From the NCBI RefSeq assembly GCF_004355225.1, contig NZ_CP037933.1, positions 2,108,001 to 2,172,000 of the forward strand: a stretch of 64,000 nt of DNA, given 5' to 3'. The position numbers and the translations under genes were made by a program. The stretch's first letter is position 1, and every line of letters starts with the position of its first letter. The notes beneath the pieces are model-generated. The model was not told the origin of the DNA, did not search any database, and worked only from the letters and a program-made list of their open reading frames with translations. Shown here in pieces: positions 56,179 to 64,000 of this stretch. The stretch comes from Flavobacterium nackdongense. Lineage in GTDB: Bacteria > Bacteroidota > Bacteroidia > Flavobacteriales > Flavobacteriaceae.

Positions 56179-57495
56179 ATGAGTACAACGACTATGCCTT
56201 ATGTGGCTTTCAAAGTAAAAGACATTTCTCTAGCGGCTTGGGGAAGAAAAGAAATTGAATTAGCCGAAGCTGAAATGCCAGGTTTGATGGCACTTCGTGC
56301 AGAATACAAAGACGAACAACCGCTTAAAGGTGCTCGTATTGCTGGATGTTTACATATGACGATTCAAACTGCAGTTTTGATTGAAACACTAATCGCTCTT
56401 GGCGCTGAAGTGACTTGGTCTTCTTGCAACATTTTCTCCACTCAAGATCAGGCTGCTGCTGCGATTGCTGCTGCTGGAATTCAAGTTTATGCTTGGAAAG
56501 GTCTTGACGAAGAATCTTTTGATTGGTGTATCGAACAAACATTGTTCTTTGGCGAAGACAGAAAACCATTGAATATGATTTTGGATGACGGTGGCGATTT
56601 GACTAATATGGTGATTGATCGTTACCCAGAATTGGTTTCTGGAATCAAAGGATTGTCTGAAGAAACTACTACTGGTGTTCACAGATTATACGAAAGAGTA
56701 AAAGCGGGAACTTTACCAATGCCAGCTATCAACGTGAATGACTCAGTTACTAAATCTAAATTTGACAACAAATACGGTTGTAAAGAATCTGCAGTTGATG
56801 CCGTTCGTCGTGCTACCGATATTATGTTGGCAGGAAAAAGAGTTGTGGTTTGTGGTTACGGTGATGTTGGAAAAGGAACTGCTGCTTCTTTTAGAGGTGC
56901 TGGATCCATTGTAACGGTTACCGAAATTGACCCGATTTGTGCTTTGCAAGCTGCAATGGACGGTTATGAAGTAAAAAAATTAGATACAGTTGTAGGTAAT
57001 GCGGATATCATCATCACTACAACTGGAAATAAAGACATCGTTTTGGGTTCTCATTTCGAACAAATGAAAGACAAAACTATCGTTTGTAACATCGGACATT
57101 TTGATAACGAAATTGATATGGCTTGGTTGAACAAAAACCACGGTGCTTCAAAAATCGAAATCAAACCACAAGTGGACAAATATACAATTGCTGGAAAAGA
57201 CATTATCATTTTGGCCGAAGGTCGTTTGGTAAACCTGGGTTGTGCTACAGGTCACCCAAGTTTTGTAATGAGTAACTCATTTACCAACCAAACTCTAGCT
57301 CAAATCGAACTGTGGAAAAACAGCGCGGCTTACAACAATGAAGTATATATGCTACCAAAACACTTAGATGAAAAAGTAGCGATGTTGCACTTAGCTAAAC
57401 TAGGCGTTGAACTAGAAACTTTGCGTTCTGATCAAGCCGATTATATTGGTGTAAAGGTTGAAGGACCTTTTAAACCGGAGTATTACAGGTATTAA
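56179..57495 (+). CDS. ahcY: Adenosylhomocysteinase
   Basis: 438 residues. It hydrolyses S-adenosylhomocysteine to adenosine and homocysteine, sustaining methylation. Motifs: [33 protein letters not shown], the NAD-binding [29 protein letters not shown] and the C-terminal [12 protein letters not shown] (the tyrosine-containing tail that closes the NAD site of the neighbouring subunit). Length and motif order are standard. Followed by a GC-rich hairpin and a strong terminator. Confidence 0.97.
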   Translation: MSTTTMPYVAFKVKDISLAAWGRKEIELAEAEMPGLMALRAEYKDEQPLKGARIAGCLHMTIQTAVLIETLIALGAEVTWSSCNIFSTQDQAAAAIAAAGIQVYAWKGLDEESFDWCIEQTLFFGEDRKPLNMILDDGGDLTNMVIDRYPELVSGIKGLSEETTTGVHRLYERVKAGTLPMPAINVNDSVTKSKFDNKYGCKESAVDAVRRATDIMLAGKRVVVCGYGDVGKGTAASFRGAGSIVTVTEIDPICALQAAMDGYEVKKLDTVVGNADIIITTTGNKDIVLGSHFEQMKDKTIVCNIGHFDNEIDMAWLNKNHGASKIEIKPQVDKYTIAGKDIIILAEGRLVNLGCATGHPSFVMSNSFTNQTLAQIELWKNSAAYNNEVYMLPKHLDEKVAMLHLAKLGVELETLRSDQADYIGVKVEGPFKPEYYRY

Positions 57496-57500
57496 CTGTC

Positions 57501-57520
57501 ATTCCCGCGCAGGCGGGAAT
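57501..57520. repeat. ATTCCCGC-GCAG-GCGGGAAT hairpin after ahcY
   Basis: A perfect eight-base-pair hairpin with flanking GTC and CTCC, found six bases past the ahcY stop. Similar ATTCCCGC palindromes are common dispersed repeats in bacterial genomes. Confidence 0.6.
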
Positions 57521-57538
57521 CTCCTCTTATAATTTTAG

Positions 57539-57581
57539 AACCCTTGCAGTCCCGAAGTTTCGGGATGTGAGGGTTTTTTTT
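57539..57581 (+). terminator. Terminator of ahcY
   Basis: A long imperfect stem pairs CCCTTGCA with TGTGAGGG, enclosing TCCCGAA/TTCGGGA, and is followed by eight T. It lies 44 bp past the ahcY stop. Confidence 0.85.
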
Positions 57582-57737
57582 GAATTATTTTTTTTTAAAA
57601 TAAATTGCCTTTACGACTTCCCGTAAAGTTATTAAAAATCTAGAAGTTATATTTGTAGAAATTTAATGTACTTTAGCAGAAGTATAGTATTACAGACACC
57701 TATTAGGAATCTCAGCTGCCAATTTAATGCCACCTTT

Positions 57738-58436
57738 ATGAGAAAATTTATTTATATCTTTATCTTTTTAATTTTGCTAATTATTATAATTTCGACACTT
57801 GTTCTAAATGAATATCTTTCTTCGGATAATGTTTCTAAAATCATTGAAGTTATAAATGTAACCCAAGTCTTTATATCTGTTTATATCGCATATTTACTCT
57901 ATGATCGTTTCGGTACAAGTAAAAAAATCCTTGATAAACAAAATGATATTGTAATTGAATATTTAGAAGAATTAAAAAAAATAAAACTATTTATGTATAT
58001 TTTTACTGAAGAAAGAACCGTCATTCTTAAACCAATTTATGCAAGTAAAAGAATTAAATATTTAGTTGATGATAATTCAAAAAATAAAAGAATAATGGTT
58101 AAATCGGGTTTTTATTACGGTAAAACCAACCGATTAAATGAAATTATTAACCACCCTCTTTTTCCAATTGATATCAAAAATGAACTTAATATTTTTACAT
58201 ATCGAAATCTCACTAGAGATTTTGATTTTGATCAAAAAAAATGTGTTTTTCTGTCTTTTGAAGAAGAAACTGATTTAAGTAAAAATAACTTTAATGAAAA
58301 CAACTGGATGATTCTTGACGATGATAACTCCTTAACAATTAAAGAATATTTTCGTAAAATAGAGAACCTAATTAAAACTGTTGAGAAATGGGTTAATAAG
58401 GAATCATCAATAAAAATTAGATTAAATTTTGAATAA
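57738..58436 (+). CDS. Hypothetical two-helix membrane protein
   Basis: 232 residues from the ATG at 57738; the longer frame from 57666 adds a leader without membrane character. Two helices (about 3-24 and 38-58) are followed by a ~170-residue soluble, charged region (CVFLSFEEETDLSKNNFNENN). I recognise no family. It is AT-rich compared with ahcY and cysK and starts an accessory patch of small genes. No operon partner is evident; the next gene is about 180 bp on. Confidence 0.55.
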   Translation: MRKFIYIFIFLILLIIIISTLVLNEYLSSDNVSKIIEVINVTQVFISVYIAYLLYDRFGTSKKILDKQNDIVIEYLEELKKIKLFMYIFTEERTVILKPIYASKRIKYLVDDNSKNKRIMVKSGFYYGKTNRLNEIINHPLFPIDIKNELNIFTYRNLTRDFDFDQKKCVFLSFEEETDLSKNNFNENNWMILDDDNSLTIKEYFRKIENLIKTVEKWVNKESSIKIRLNFE

Positions 58437-58612
58437 AATTGAATCAAATAAATTTTATAAGGGATAAGCAATTGTGTTTTCAATGTCAGATTTAAAGTTT
58501 ATTTTATATCTTTCAAGTTTTACGAGAATACTTTTCTCCACCTTCTTTAAGCTGGCGTTATGCTAAAGTTTGACACAACTAAAAATAAAATAACAACTAA
58601 AAATAAAATAAT

Positions 58613-58858
58613 ATGACATTTGAAGAAGCTTCATATCTAAAAAACGAAATTGGAGAAACAAAAACTATAGAAGACAAAACATATAAAGTGTTTATTGTTC
58701 CTTCAAACGAAAAAGATTTTACTAATTATTTAGTAGATTTTAGAACCACAAAATTTAATGATAATTCTTCTAAGTTATATTCAAAAAATTCAGAATTTAA
58801 AGTCTATGCAATTTGGTCATACAATTCTAATTTTTTAATAAAAGAGTTAAAGCTTTGA
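58613..58858 (+). CDS. Hypothetical small protein
   Basis: 81 residues, soluble, with EASYLKNEIGETKTIEDK near the N-terminus and a C-terminal FLIKELKL. I recognise no family. Strongly AT-rich codons and position among other orphan genes suggest accessory DNA. An A-rich leader precedes the ATG, as for many Bacteroidota genes without a Shine-Dalgarno sequence. Confidence 0.45.
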   Translation: MTFEEASYLKNEIGETKTIEDKTYKVFIVPSNEKDFTNYLVDFRTTKFNDNSSKLYSKNSEFKVYAIWSYNSNFLIKELKL

Positions 58859-59026
58859 TCTAAATAACTATACGAAATTCGTAGTTTTTGTTTCACTTTC
58901 AAAATTGTCATTTTTTTTTAATAATGTTGATGATTTTTAAGTTCATTATTAATCTTTTTCTATCATAATTTTAAATTTTCATTCCATTAAAGTAATGGAA
59001 TAATTAATTTCATAAATCTTTACTCT

Positions 59027-59518
59027 ATGAAAAAAATGTTCTTTATTTTTATTATTTCAAATATTTCTTTTGCTCAAAATACTCTAAATTTTAACGATTT
59101 AATATTATTGAGAAAATGTGATTTATCAACATTAGATGGCTTTTTACAAAATAAAGGATTAAAAAAAACATCAAAAGTTGATGGAGGTTCAACAGAATTT
59201 ACAGTATATAAATGGTCTGATAATGAAAACCTTTGCTCATTTGAATATAAAACTCAAAAATATTGGGATGAAAACACAAAAAAATATATTGACTTAGAAG
59301 TGAGAAATTATTACACAAATTCCCAAGAAAATTATGATTATATAATTTATCAAATGGAAAAACAAAAAGGTTTTACTACTAATGGGATATTGAAAAAAAG
59401 TTTTGAAGGCTTCTATTTTTTAATGTATAGGAATGATGACGACTATCCATTTTTTTCACCTATTATTGGGCAAAAAAATGATGCGTTTGGGAAACCTCAA
59501 TTTCAAATTAGCCTATAA
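59027..59518 (+). CDS. Hypothetical secreted protein
   Basis: 163 residues with a signal peptide (about residues 1-16, MFFIFIISNISFAQ) and a globular remainder rich in aromatic and charged residues (WSDNENLCSFEYKTQKYWD). I recognise no family. It is AT-rich and stands alone; about 190 bp of noncoding DNA follows before the next small gene. Confidence 0.55.
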   Translation: MKKMFFIFIISNISFAQNTLNFNDLILLRKCDLSTLDGFLQNKGLKKTSKVDGGSTEFTVYKWSDNENLCSFEYKTQKYWDENTKKYIDLEVRNYYTNSQENYDYIIYQMEKQKGFTTNGILKKSFEGFYFLMYRNDDDYPFFSPIIGQKNDAFGKPQFQISL

Positions 59519-59705
59519 GACTAGGAAAAACGAAACCAACTATGCAGATTTATCTCACAACTGTCCAAAGCATACCAACTTCATAAACATAAAACCCCAA
59601 AACTCCTATCTCCCAAAAGTCTAGGATTTTTTTTAAACAATCAAGCTCCCACCAACAAACTCAAAATATTTTAAATACAGGTATTTCAATTGATTACTTA
59701 TCCAA

Positions 59706-59924
59706 ATGACTACACTTTCTGTAAACATAACAGACATTTCTCAGATTGCCATCATCAAAAAAATTTTGAAGGCATTTGATGTAGAAGTAATTGAACAAAA
59801 TAAAGAAATTACGAATCCCGAAATAATCGAAAGGTTAGAAAAACATCATAAAAACTTTCAAGATTTTGCGTACAGAGAAGAAAACTACACCAAAGTAGAT
59901 TCCAAAAATATATTGCAATTCTAA
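59706..59924 (+). CDS. Small DUF2683-like antitoxin-type protein
   Basis: 72 residues. TLSVNITDISQIAIIKKILKAFDVEV followed by KEITNPEIIERLEKHHKNFQDF resembles short DUF2683 antitoxin-like proteins of Bacteroidota that are usually followed by a RelE-type toxin. No toxin follows here; the next gene is on the opposite strand, so it may be an orphan. The start is the ATG at 59706. (The first motif is 26 residues in the protein; key feature is the VNITD-ILKAF strand-helix pattern.). Confidence 0.5.
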   Translation: MTTLSVNITDISQIAIIKKILKAFDVEVIEQNKEITNPEIIERLEKHHKNFQDFAYREENYTKVDSKNILQF

Positions 59925-59930
59925 ATTAAT

Positions 59931-60278
59931 CTACCTCATCTCTTCCAGCAAAACCAAAATTTTCTCTTTTAAATCAGGAAGATTTATTTTGATGACATCC
60001 CAAATGGTCAAATCATCTATACCAAAATATTCGTGAATGACAAGGTTTCGAAGACCAATAATTCTTGCCCAAGGGATAGAAGAATTATCGTTTAAAATCT
60101 TTTCAGACAGTCGGTTACTAGCTTCTCCAATTATTTCGAGTTGACGTAAACTAGCGTTAAACATCATCGAGTTTTTTACAAAATGATCAAAATCCACATC
60201 TTGTATATAGTTTTCTATTTCATTTATAGCATCTACGATGTGATGCAAGCGAACAGTATCGCCTAATCTATCTTGCAT
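59931..60278 (-). CDS. hepT: HepT-like ribonuclease toxin (DUF86)
   Basis: 115 residues, all helical. RNLVIHEYFG carries the Rx4HxY active-site motif of HEPN RNases, with RQLEIIGEASNRLS upstream typical of DUF86/HepT. The HEPN toxin cleaves RNA or tRNA; its partner MntA inactivates it by adenylylating the motif tyrosine. It is second in the pair: its start overlaps the mntA-like gene by 11 bp on the same strand. Confidence 0.88.
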   Translation of the reverse strand: MQDRLGDTVRLHHIVDAINEIENYIQDVDFDHFVKNSMMFNASLRQLEIIGEASNRLSEKILNDNSSIPWARIIGLRNLVIHEYFGIDDLTIWDVIKINLPDLKEKILVLLEEMR

Positions 60279-60561
60279 AAATTAGTTTTTTTTCTTTATC
60301 CAAAATAGGCTGAATGTATTTTGAGAGTCCTCGGGCCGAAACTAAATCTATTTTTTTAGACAGTAATTTTTGCAAATCCAATTGCATTTGAATGAATTCT
60401 AAACCAATGGGCTGGCTGTAATCTAGTTCTACCAATAAATCAATATCACTGTCTTTGTTTTCACTTCCTCTTCCGTACGAACCAAAGAGATAGGCTTTCA
60501 AAACGGGTTGCTTTGAAAAAAAATCCTTTATAATATTGATTTGAGAAGTAGTTAGACTCAT
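60268..60561 (-). CDS. mntA: MntA-like minimal nucleotidyltransferase antitoxin
   Basis: 97 residues. AYLFGSYGRGSENKDSDIDLLVE has the GSx10DxD motif of the minimal nucleotidyltransferase superfamily (key residues G-S and the two Asp). In MntA-HepT systems this enzyme adds AMP to HepT and neutralises it. It lies first, overlapping hepT by 11 bp. The pair sits at the right edge of the AT-rich island between ahcY and cysK. Confidence 0.88.
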   Translation of the reverse strand: MSLTTSQINIIKDFFSKQPVLKAYLFGSYGRGSENKDSDIDLLVELDYSQPIGLEFIQMQLDLQKLLSKKIDLVSARGLSKYIQPILDKEKKLIYAR

Positions 60562-60713
60562 GTTTTTAGTTGGTTTTTACAAATTTAATTAAAAATTCAA
60601 AACAAATAACAAATTGATTTTCTCCTCCCTCTCATCTAAAGTTTATTTTTACGTAAATTAGCCATTACTTAAAAAATGATAACTATTTTATTTCAATCAT
60701 AAAAAAACAAAAT

Positions 60714-61625
60714 ATGAAAGCGAAAAGCATTTTAGAAACCATCGGAAACACACCTGTGGTTCAAATCAACAAGTTGTTTGGAAACAGCAAAGAAATTTGG
60801 ATTAAATTAGAAAAATCAAATCCCGGAAACAGCATCAAAGATAGAATTGCTTTAGCAATGATAGAAGATGCCGAAAGCAAAGGTTTACTGAATGCCGACA
60901 GCGTAATTATCGAACCAACATCTGGAAATACAGGAATTGGTTTAGCTTTAGTTGCTGCGGTCAAAGGATACAAAGTGATTTTGGTAATGCCAGAATCAAT
61001 GAGTGTAGAACGCAGAAAATTAATGGAAATTTACGGAGCCGAATTTGTGCTTACGCCTCGCGAGAAAGGGATGAAAGGGGCAATCGAAAAAGCTGCCGAA
61101 TTAGTTTTAGAAACACCCAATGCTTGGTCACCAAAACAATTTGACAATCCAGCCAATGTTGAAGTTCACGAAAGAACTACTGCTCAAGAAATTCTTGCCG
61201 ATTTCCCAGGTGGTTTAGATTATATCATCACAGGTGTTGGAACTGGCGGACACATCACGGGTGTTGCAAAAGTGCTGAAAGCTAAATTTCCTAATTTGAA
61301 AGTAATTGCAGTTGAACCCGAATTGTCTCCCGTATTGAGTGGTGGAACTCCCGGACCTCATCCTTTGCAAGGCATTGGAGCTGGGTTTATTCCAGCCAAC
61401 TATCACGGTCAATACATTGACGAAGTAATACAAGTCAGCAAAGACGATGCTTTTGCATTCGCCAAAAAAATTGCAAAAGAGGAGGGAATTCTTGTCGGAA
61501 TTTCGACTGGCGCCTCATTAGCAGCCGTTGCCAAAAAGCTAGAGACGATTCCTGATGGAGCGGTTGTACTTACTTTCAACTACGATACTGGCGAAAGATA
61601 CTTATCAATCGAAGGGTTGTTTTAA
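60714..61625 (+). CDS. cysK: Cysteine synthase (O-acetylserine sulfhydrylase)
   Basis: 303 residues of fold type II PLP enzymes. The PLP-binding Lys is in [22 protein letters not shown] binds the substrate carboxylate; [10 protein letters not shown] binds the PLP phosphate; and GISTGAS is near the C-terminus. It makes cysteine from O-acetylserine and sulfide. Length fits CysK/CysM, and the two cannot be separated with confidence. A bidirectional terminator separates it from the convergent rpmA. Confidence 0.93.
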   Translation: MKAKSILETIGNTPVVQINKLFGNSKEIWIKLEKSNPGNSIKDRIALAMIEDAESKGLLNADSVIIEPTSGNTGIGLALVAAVKGYKVILVMPESMSVERRKLMEIYGAEFVLTPREKGMKGAIEKAAELVLETPNAWSPKQFDNPANVEVHERTTAQEILADFPGGLDYIITGVGTGGHITGVAKVLKAKFPNLKVIAVEPELSPVLSGGTPGPHPLQGIGAGFIPANYHGQYIDEVIQVSKDDAFAFAKKIAKEEGILVGISTGASLAAVAKKLETIPDGAVVLTFNYDTGERYLSIEGLF

Positions 61626-61689
61626 CCTTTACAAAGCTTACAGCCTTTGAAAGCCTAGAAGCTTTTAGATTGCAGCTTTTTTTAAAACA

Positions 61690-61721
61690 AAAAAACCCGC
61701 TTCTGACGAAACGGGTTTTTG
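61690..61721. terminator. Bidirectional terminator between cysK and rpmA
   Basis: AAAACCCG pairs with CGGGTTTT around a 12-base loop (about 61692-61718), with an A-run on the left and T-run on the right. It can end cysK (plus) and the L21-L27 operon (minus). Confidence 0.8.
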
Positions 61722-61740
61722 AATACATGGAGAAAATTAA

Positions 61741-62007
61741 TTATGCTTCAACTTCGAATGGAAGGATTGATACATAAGATTTATTATCTCTTTTCTTTTG
61801 GAACTGAACAACTCCATCTACTCTTGCGTGTAGGGTGTGATCTTTACTAATGTAAACGTTTTCACCTGGATTATGTTTTGAACCTCTTTGTCTTACGATG
61901 ATGTTCCCTGCAATAGCAGCTTGTCCACCAAAAATCTTAACACCTAAACGTTTCGATTCTGATTCTCTACCATTCTTGGAACTACCGACACCTTTCTTGT
62001 GAGCCAT
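61741..62007 (-). CDS. rpmA: Ribosomal protein bL27
   Basis: 88 residues: [20 protein letters not shown] with the basic N-terminal arm that reaches the peptidyl transferase centre, then [10 protein letters not shown] and [13 protein letters not shown]. No N-terminal cleavage extension is present. Lies 23 bp downstream of rplU in the standard L21-L27 order. Confidence 0.97.
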   Translation of the reverse strand: MAHKKGVGSSKNGRESESKRLGVKIFGGQAAIAGNIIVRQRGSKHNPGENVYISKDHTLHARVDGVVQFQKKRDNKSYVSILPFEVEA

Positions 62008-62030
62008 GACGTACTAGTTTTATATTGTTA

Positions 62031-62456
62031 TTATTCTTGTGTCTCTTCTTTTTTAGCTTTTGGAGCCTTTTTTACTTTTGGAGCTTCTACTTCTTCAGCA
62101 GCTACTTCAACAGTTTCTTTTTTAGCAGCGGCTTTTTTAGGAGCTGATACTGAAATACCTTCGATTACAATTTGGGTAAGATACTGACGGTGACCGTTTC
62201 TCTTTTTGTAACCTTTTCTTCTTTTCTTTTTGAAAACGATTACTTTATCTCCTTTTAAGTGTTGTAACACTTTGGCTTCTACTGAAGCTCCTTCTATAGC
62301 TGGGGCGCCTATCGTGATTGATCCGTTGTCGTCTAACAAATACACTTTATCGAAAGAAACTTTTGTTCCTTCTTCATTTGCCAAACGGTGAACGTAAACC
62401 TTTAGGTCTTTGCTAACTTTGAATTGTTGCCCTGCTATCTCTACGATTGCATACAT
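62031..62456 (-). CDS. rplU: Ribosomal protein bL21 with charged C-terminal extension
   Basis: 141 residues. The first ~103 are canonical bL21 (MYAIVEIAGQQFKVSKD, then KKRRKGYKKRNGHRQYLTQI). The last ~38 are an Ala/Lys/Glu-rich tail not present in E. coli L21, likely solvent-exposed and disordered, as in several Bacteroidota. First gene of the L21-L27 operon, with a clear promoter 31 bp upstream. Confidence 0.96.
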   Translation of the reverse strand: MYAIVEIAGQQFKVSKDLKVYVHRLANEEGTKVSFDKVYLLDDNGSITIGAPAIEGASVEAKVLQHLKGDKVIVFKKKRRKGYKKRNGHRQYLTQIVIEGISVSAPKKAAAKKETVEVAAEEVEAPKVKKAPKAKKEETQE

Positions 62457-62486
62457 AACAAATTGTTTTATAAATTTTTAAGGCTG

Positions 62487-62516
62487 CAAATATACAAAGA
62501 AATATTTATTCTGCAA
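62487..62516 (-). promoter_or_regulatory. Promoter of rplU-rpmA
   Basis: On the minus strand TTG at 62514-62516 is followed after 19 bases by TATATTTG (62487-62494), a strong Bacteroidota promoter. The -7 box ends 30 bases before the rplU ATG. Confidence 0.6.
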
Positions 62517-62725
62517 TTAGTTCCTATAAAAAAATAGTTGAATTGGGTAAACTGCTGTTTTTAAGCAGTTTTGCCCACAGCAAACCCTGTATTTTCACTC
62601 AACAATTGTTAAATTTTGTATAAAGCAGAAAAAAAATGTCTTCACGCTCAAGAAAAAAGTATTTTTGATGTAACGAAAAACAGCTTTCGATTACCAACTG
62701 CAAACAATAAAATTTATTAATCCTT

Positions 62726-64000
62726 ATGAAAAAATCAATAATGGCGTTAAGTGCTGCACTATTGCTGGGAGGAATTGCCTCGGCACAGAAAGTAGATTTT
62801 GAAGAATATACTTTAGATAACGGATTACACGTTATTTTGCACAACGATTCTTCCGCTCCGGCGGTCGTAACTTCGGTAATGTATCATGTAGGTGCAAAAG
62901 ACGAAAACCCCGAAAGAACAGGATTCGCACACTTTTTTGAACATTTACTTTTCGAGGGGACTAAAAATATTAAACGCGGCGAATGGATGAAAAAAGTATC
63001 GTCAAATGGAGGCATAAACAACGCCAACACTACAGATGACAGAACGTACTATTACGAAGTATTCCCATCGAACAATCTAGAATTAGGGCTTTGGATGGAA
63101 TCGGAAAGAATGTTGCATCCTGTCATTAATCAGATTGGAGTCGATACTCAAAATGAGGTTATTAAAGAAGAAAAGCGGACGCGTTTTGACAATCAACCTT
63201 ATGGTAACTGGCAAACTGAGGTCAAGAAAAATATGTTTATTAATCATCCGTATCGATGGTCACCTATTGGCTCAATGGAACACCTAGACGCAGCAAAATT
63301 AGAAGAATTTCAAGCCTTTTTCAAAAAATTCTATGTTCCTAAAAATGCTGTTTTAGTCGTTGCAGGTCAAATTGACATTGCTCAAGCCAAAGAATGGATA
63401 AAAAAATATTTTGGTGCTATTCCAAGTGGCGAAGTTGTGAAAAAACAAATTTTTACCGAAGAACCCATAACAAAGACTATAAAAGCTACTTACCAAGACC
63501 CAAATATTCAAATTCCAGCAGTTATAACCGCATACAGAACCCCATCGATGAAAACTAGAGATGCTAGGGTTTTGGATTTAATTTCTTCCTATTTAAGTGG
63601 CGGAAAAAGTTCAAAATTGTACAAGAAAATCGTCGACGAGAAGAAAATGGCATTAGAAATTGCTGCTTTTGGCTTAAGTCAAGAAGACTATGGCACGTAT
63701 ATGATCCTTGGATTACCAATGGCTCCATATACATTGACAGACCTATTAAAAGAAATGGATGAGGAAATTGTTAAAATTCAAACCGATCTGATTTCCGAAA
63801 AAGATTATCAAAAACTACAAAACACTTTTGACAATCAATTTGTAAATGCGAATTCTAACCTTGAAGGAATTGCTGAAAACTTAGCAAAATATTATATGCT
63901 TTACGGAGACATCAATTTGATTAATTCAGAGATTGAATTATACCATTCTATAACCCGAGAAGAAATTCGGGAAGTAGCCAAAAAGTATTTAAATCCAAAT
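62726..64000 (+). CDS. M16 family zinc metallopeptidase (3' end off the window)
   Basis: The frame opens at the ATG at 62726 and is still open at the window end (425 codons). A signal peptide (about 1-20, ALSAALLLGGIASAQ) precedes the M16 domain. GFAHFFEHLLFEG has the inverted zinc motif HxxEH, and NEVIKEEKR lies at the site of the distal Glu ligand. A start of a second M16 domain follows. Such proteins degrade peptides in the periplasm. The gene has about 270 bp of noncoding DNA upstream and diverges from rplU. Confidence 0.92.
   Translation, partial: MKKSIMALSAALLLGGIASAQKVDFEEYTLDNGLHVILHNDSSAPAVVTSVMYHVGAKDENPERTGFAHFFEHLLFEGTKNIKRGEWMKKVSSNGGINNANTTDDRTYYYEVFPSNNLELGLWMESERMLHPVINQIGVDTQNEVIKEEKRTRFDNQPYGNWQTEVKKNMFINHPYRWSPIGSMEHLDAAKLEEFQAFFKKFYVPKNAVLVVAGQIDIAQAKEWIKKYFGAIPSGEVVKKQIFTEEPITKTIKATYQDPNIQIPAVITAYRTPSMKTRDARVLDLISSYLSGGKSSKLYKKIVDEKKMALEIAAFGLSQEDYGTYMILGLPMAPYTLTDLLKEMDEEIVKIQTDLISEKDYQKLQNTFDNQFVNANSNLEGIAENLAKYYMLYGDINLINSEIELYHSITREEIREVAKKYLNPN

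Noticed and set aside
1..64000. CRISPR array or prophage
   Set aside because: No regularly spaced unit with unique spacers was seen (the 54.3-kb array is contiguous), and no phage structural, integrase or transposase genes were found.

Overview
The window looks like a chromosomal segment of a Flavobacterium-type member of the Bacteroidota. The evidence is a low-GC sequence, Bacteroidota-type promoters with a TAnnTTTG -7 box, and a characteristic gene set: DUF3109, DUF3078, DUF2723, geranylgeranylglyceryl phosphate synthase, a TonB-dependent receptor, and class I ribonucleotide reductase with an N-terminal ATP cone. Nothing points to a phage or plasmid. The first gene (HI0933-like flavoprotein) and the last (M16 peptidase) run off the window.

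Layout. 1-7 kb: flavoproteins, TerB-like and HupE/UreJ proteins, dCMP deaminase, S41 protease, MarC-family protein, then a 590-bp intergenic block holding a large nested inverted repeat, and DUF3109. 6.7-14 kb: nucleotide metabolism, with nrdB, two AT-rich orphan genes, nrdA, a NYN-domain protein and dGTPase. 14-24 kb: DUF3078, dxs, a Fic protein with an operator-like upstream repeat, the rimP-nusA-infB operon behind an attenuator-like hairpin, a universal stress protein and tRNA-Gln(TTG). 24-30 kb: DUF2723 membrane protein, polysaccharide deacetylase, a cysteine-free thioredoxin-fold protein and a membrane metallophosphoesterase.

30.1-47.8 kb is the main accessory feature: a minus-strand NRPS/PKS hybrid cluster. 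Read in transcription order it is A-T-KS-AT-T-AMT, then C-A-T, C-A-T-TE, A-T-TE and a dedicated Sfp-type phosphopantetheinyl transferase. The first protein should load an amino (or other) acid, extend it with malonate and convert the beta-ketone to an amine. Two condensation modules then lengthen the chain. The last synthetase has no condensation domain, and its thioesterase has a Cys nucleophile and no canonical catalytic His. No exporter, regulator or MbtH protein is visible.

48-56 kb, all minus strand: a TonB-dependent receptor behind a TPP riboswitch (probable thiamine receptor) with a frame-shifting heptamer repeat in its signal-peptide codons; a RelE-type toxin-antitoxin pair; ArfB; a NadR-kinase/DUF4301 fusion; a PnuC/PnuT-like transporter; a tandem palindrome array; GGGP synthase; and a second phosphopantetheinyl transferase. 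56-62.5 kb: ahcY, an AT-rich island of small orphan genes ending in a MntA-HepT pair, cysK and the L21-L27 ribosomal operon. 62.7 kb to the end: an M16 zinc peptidase.
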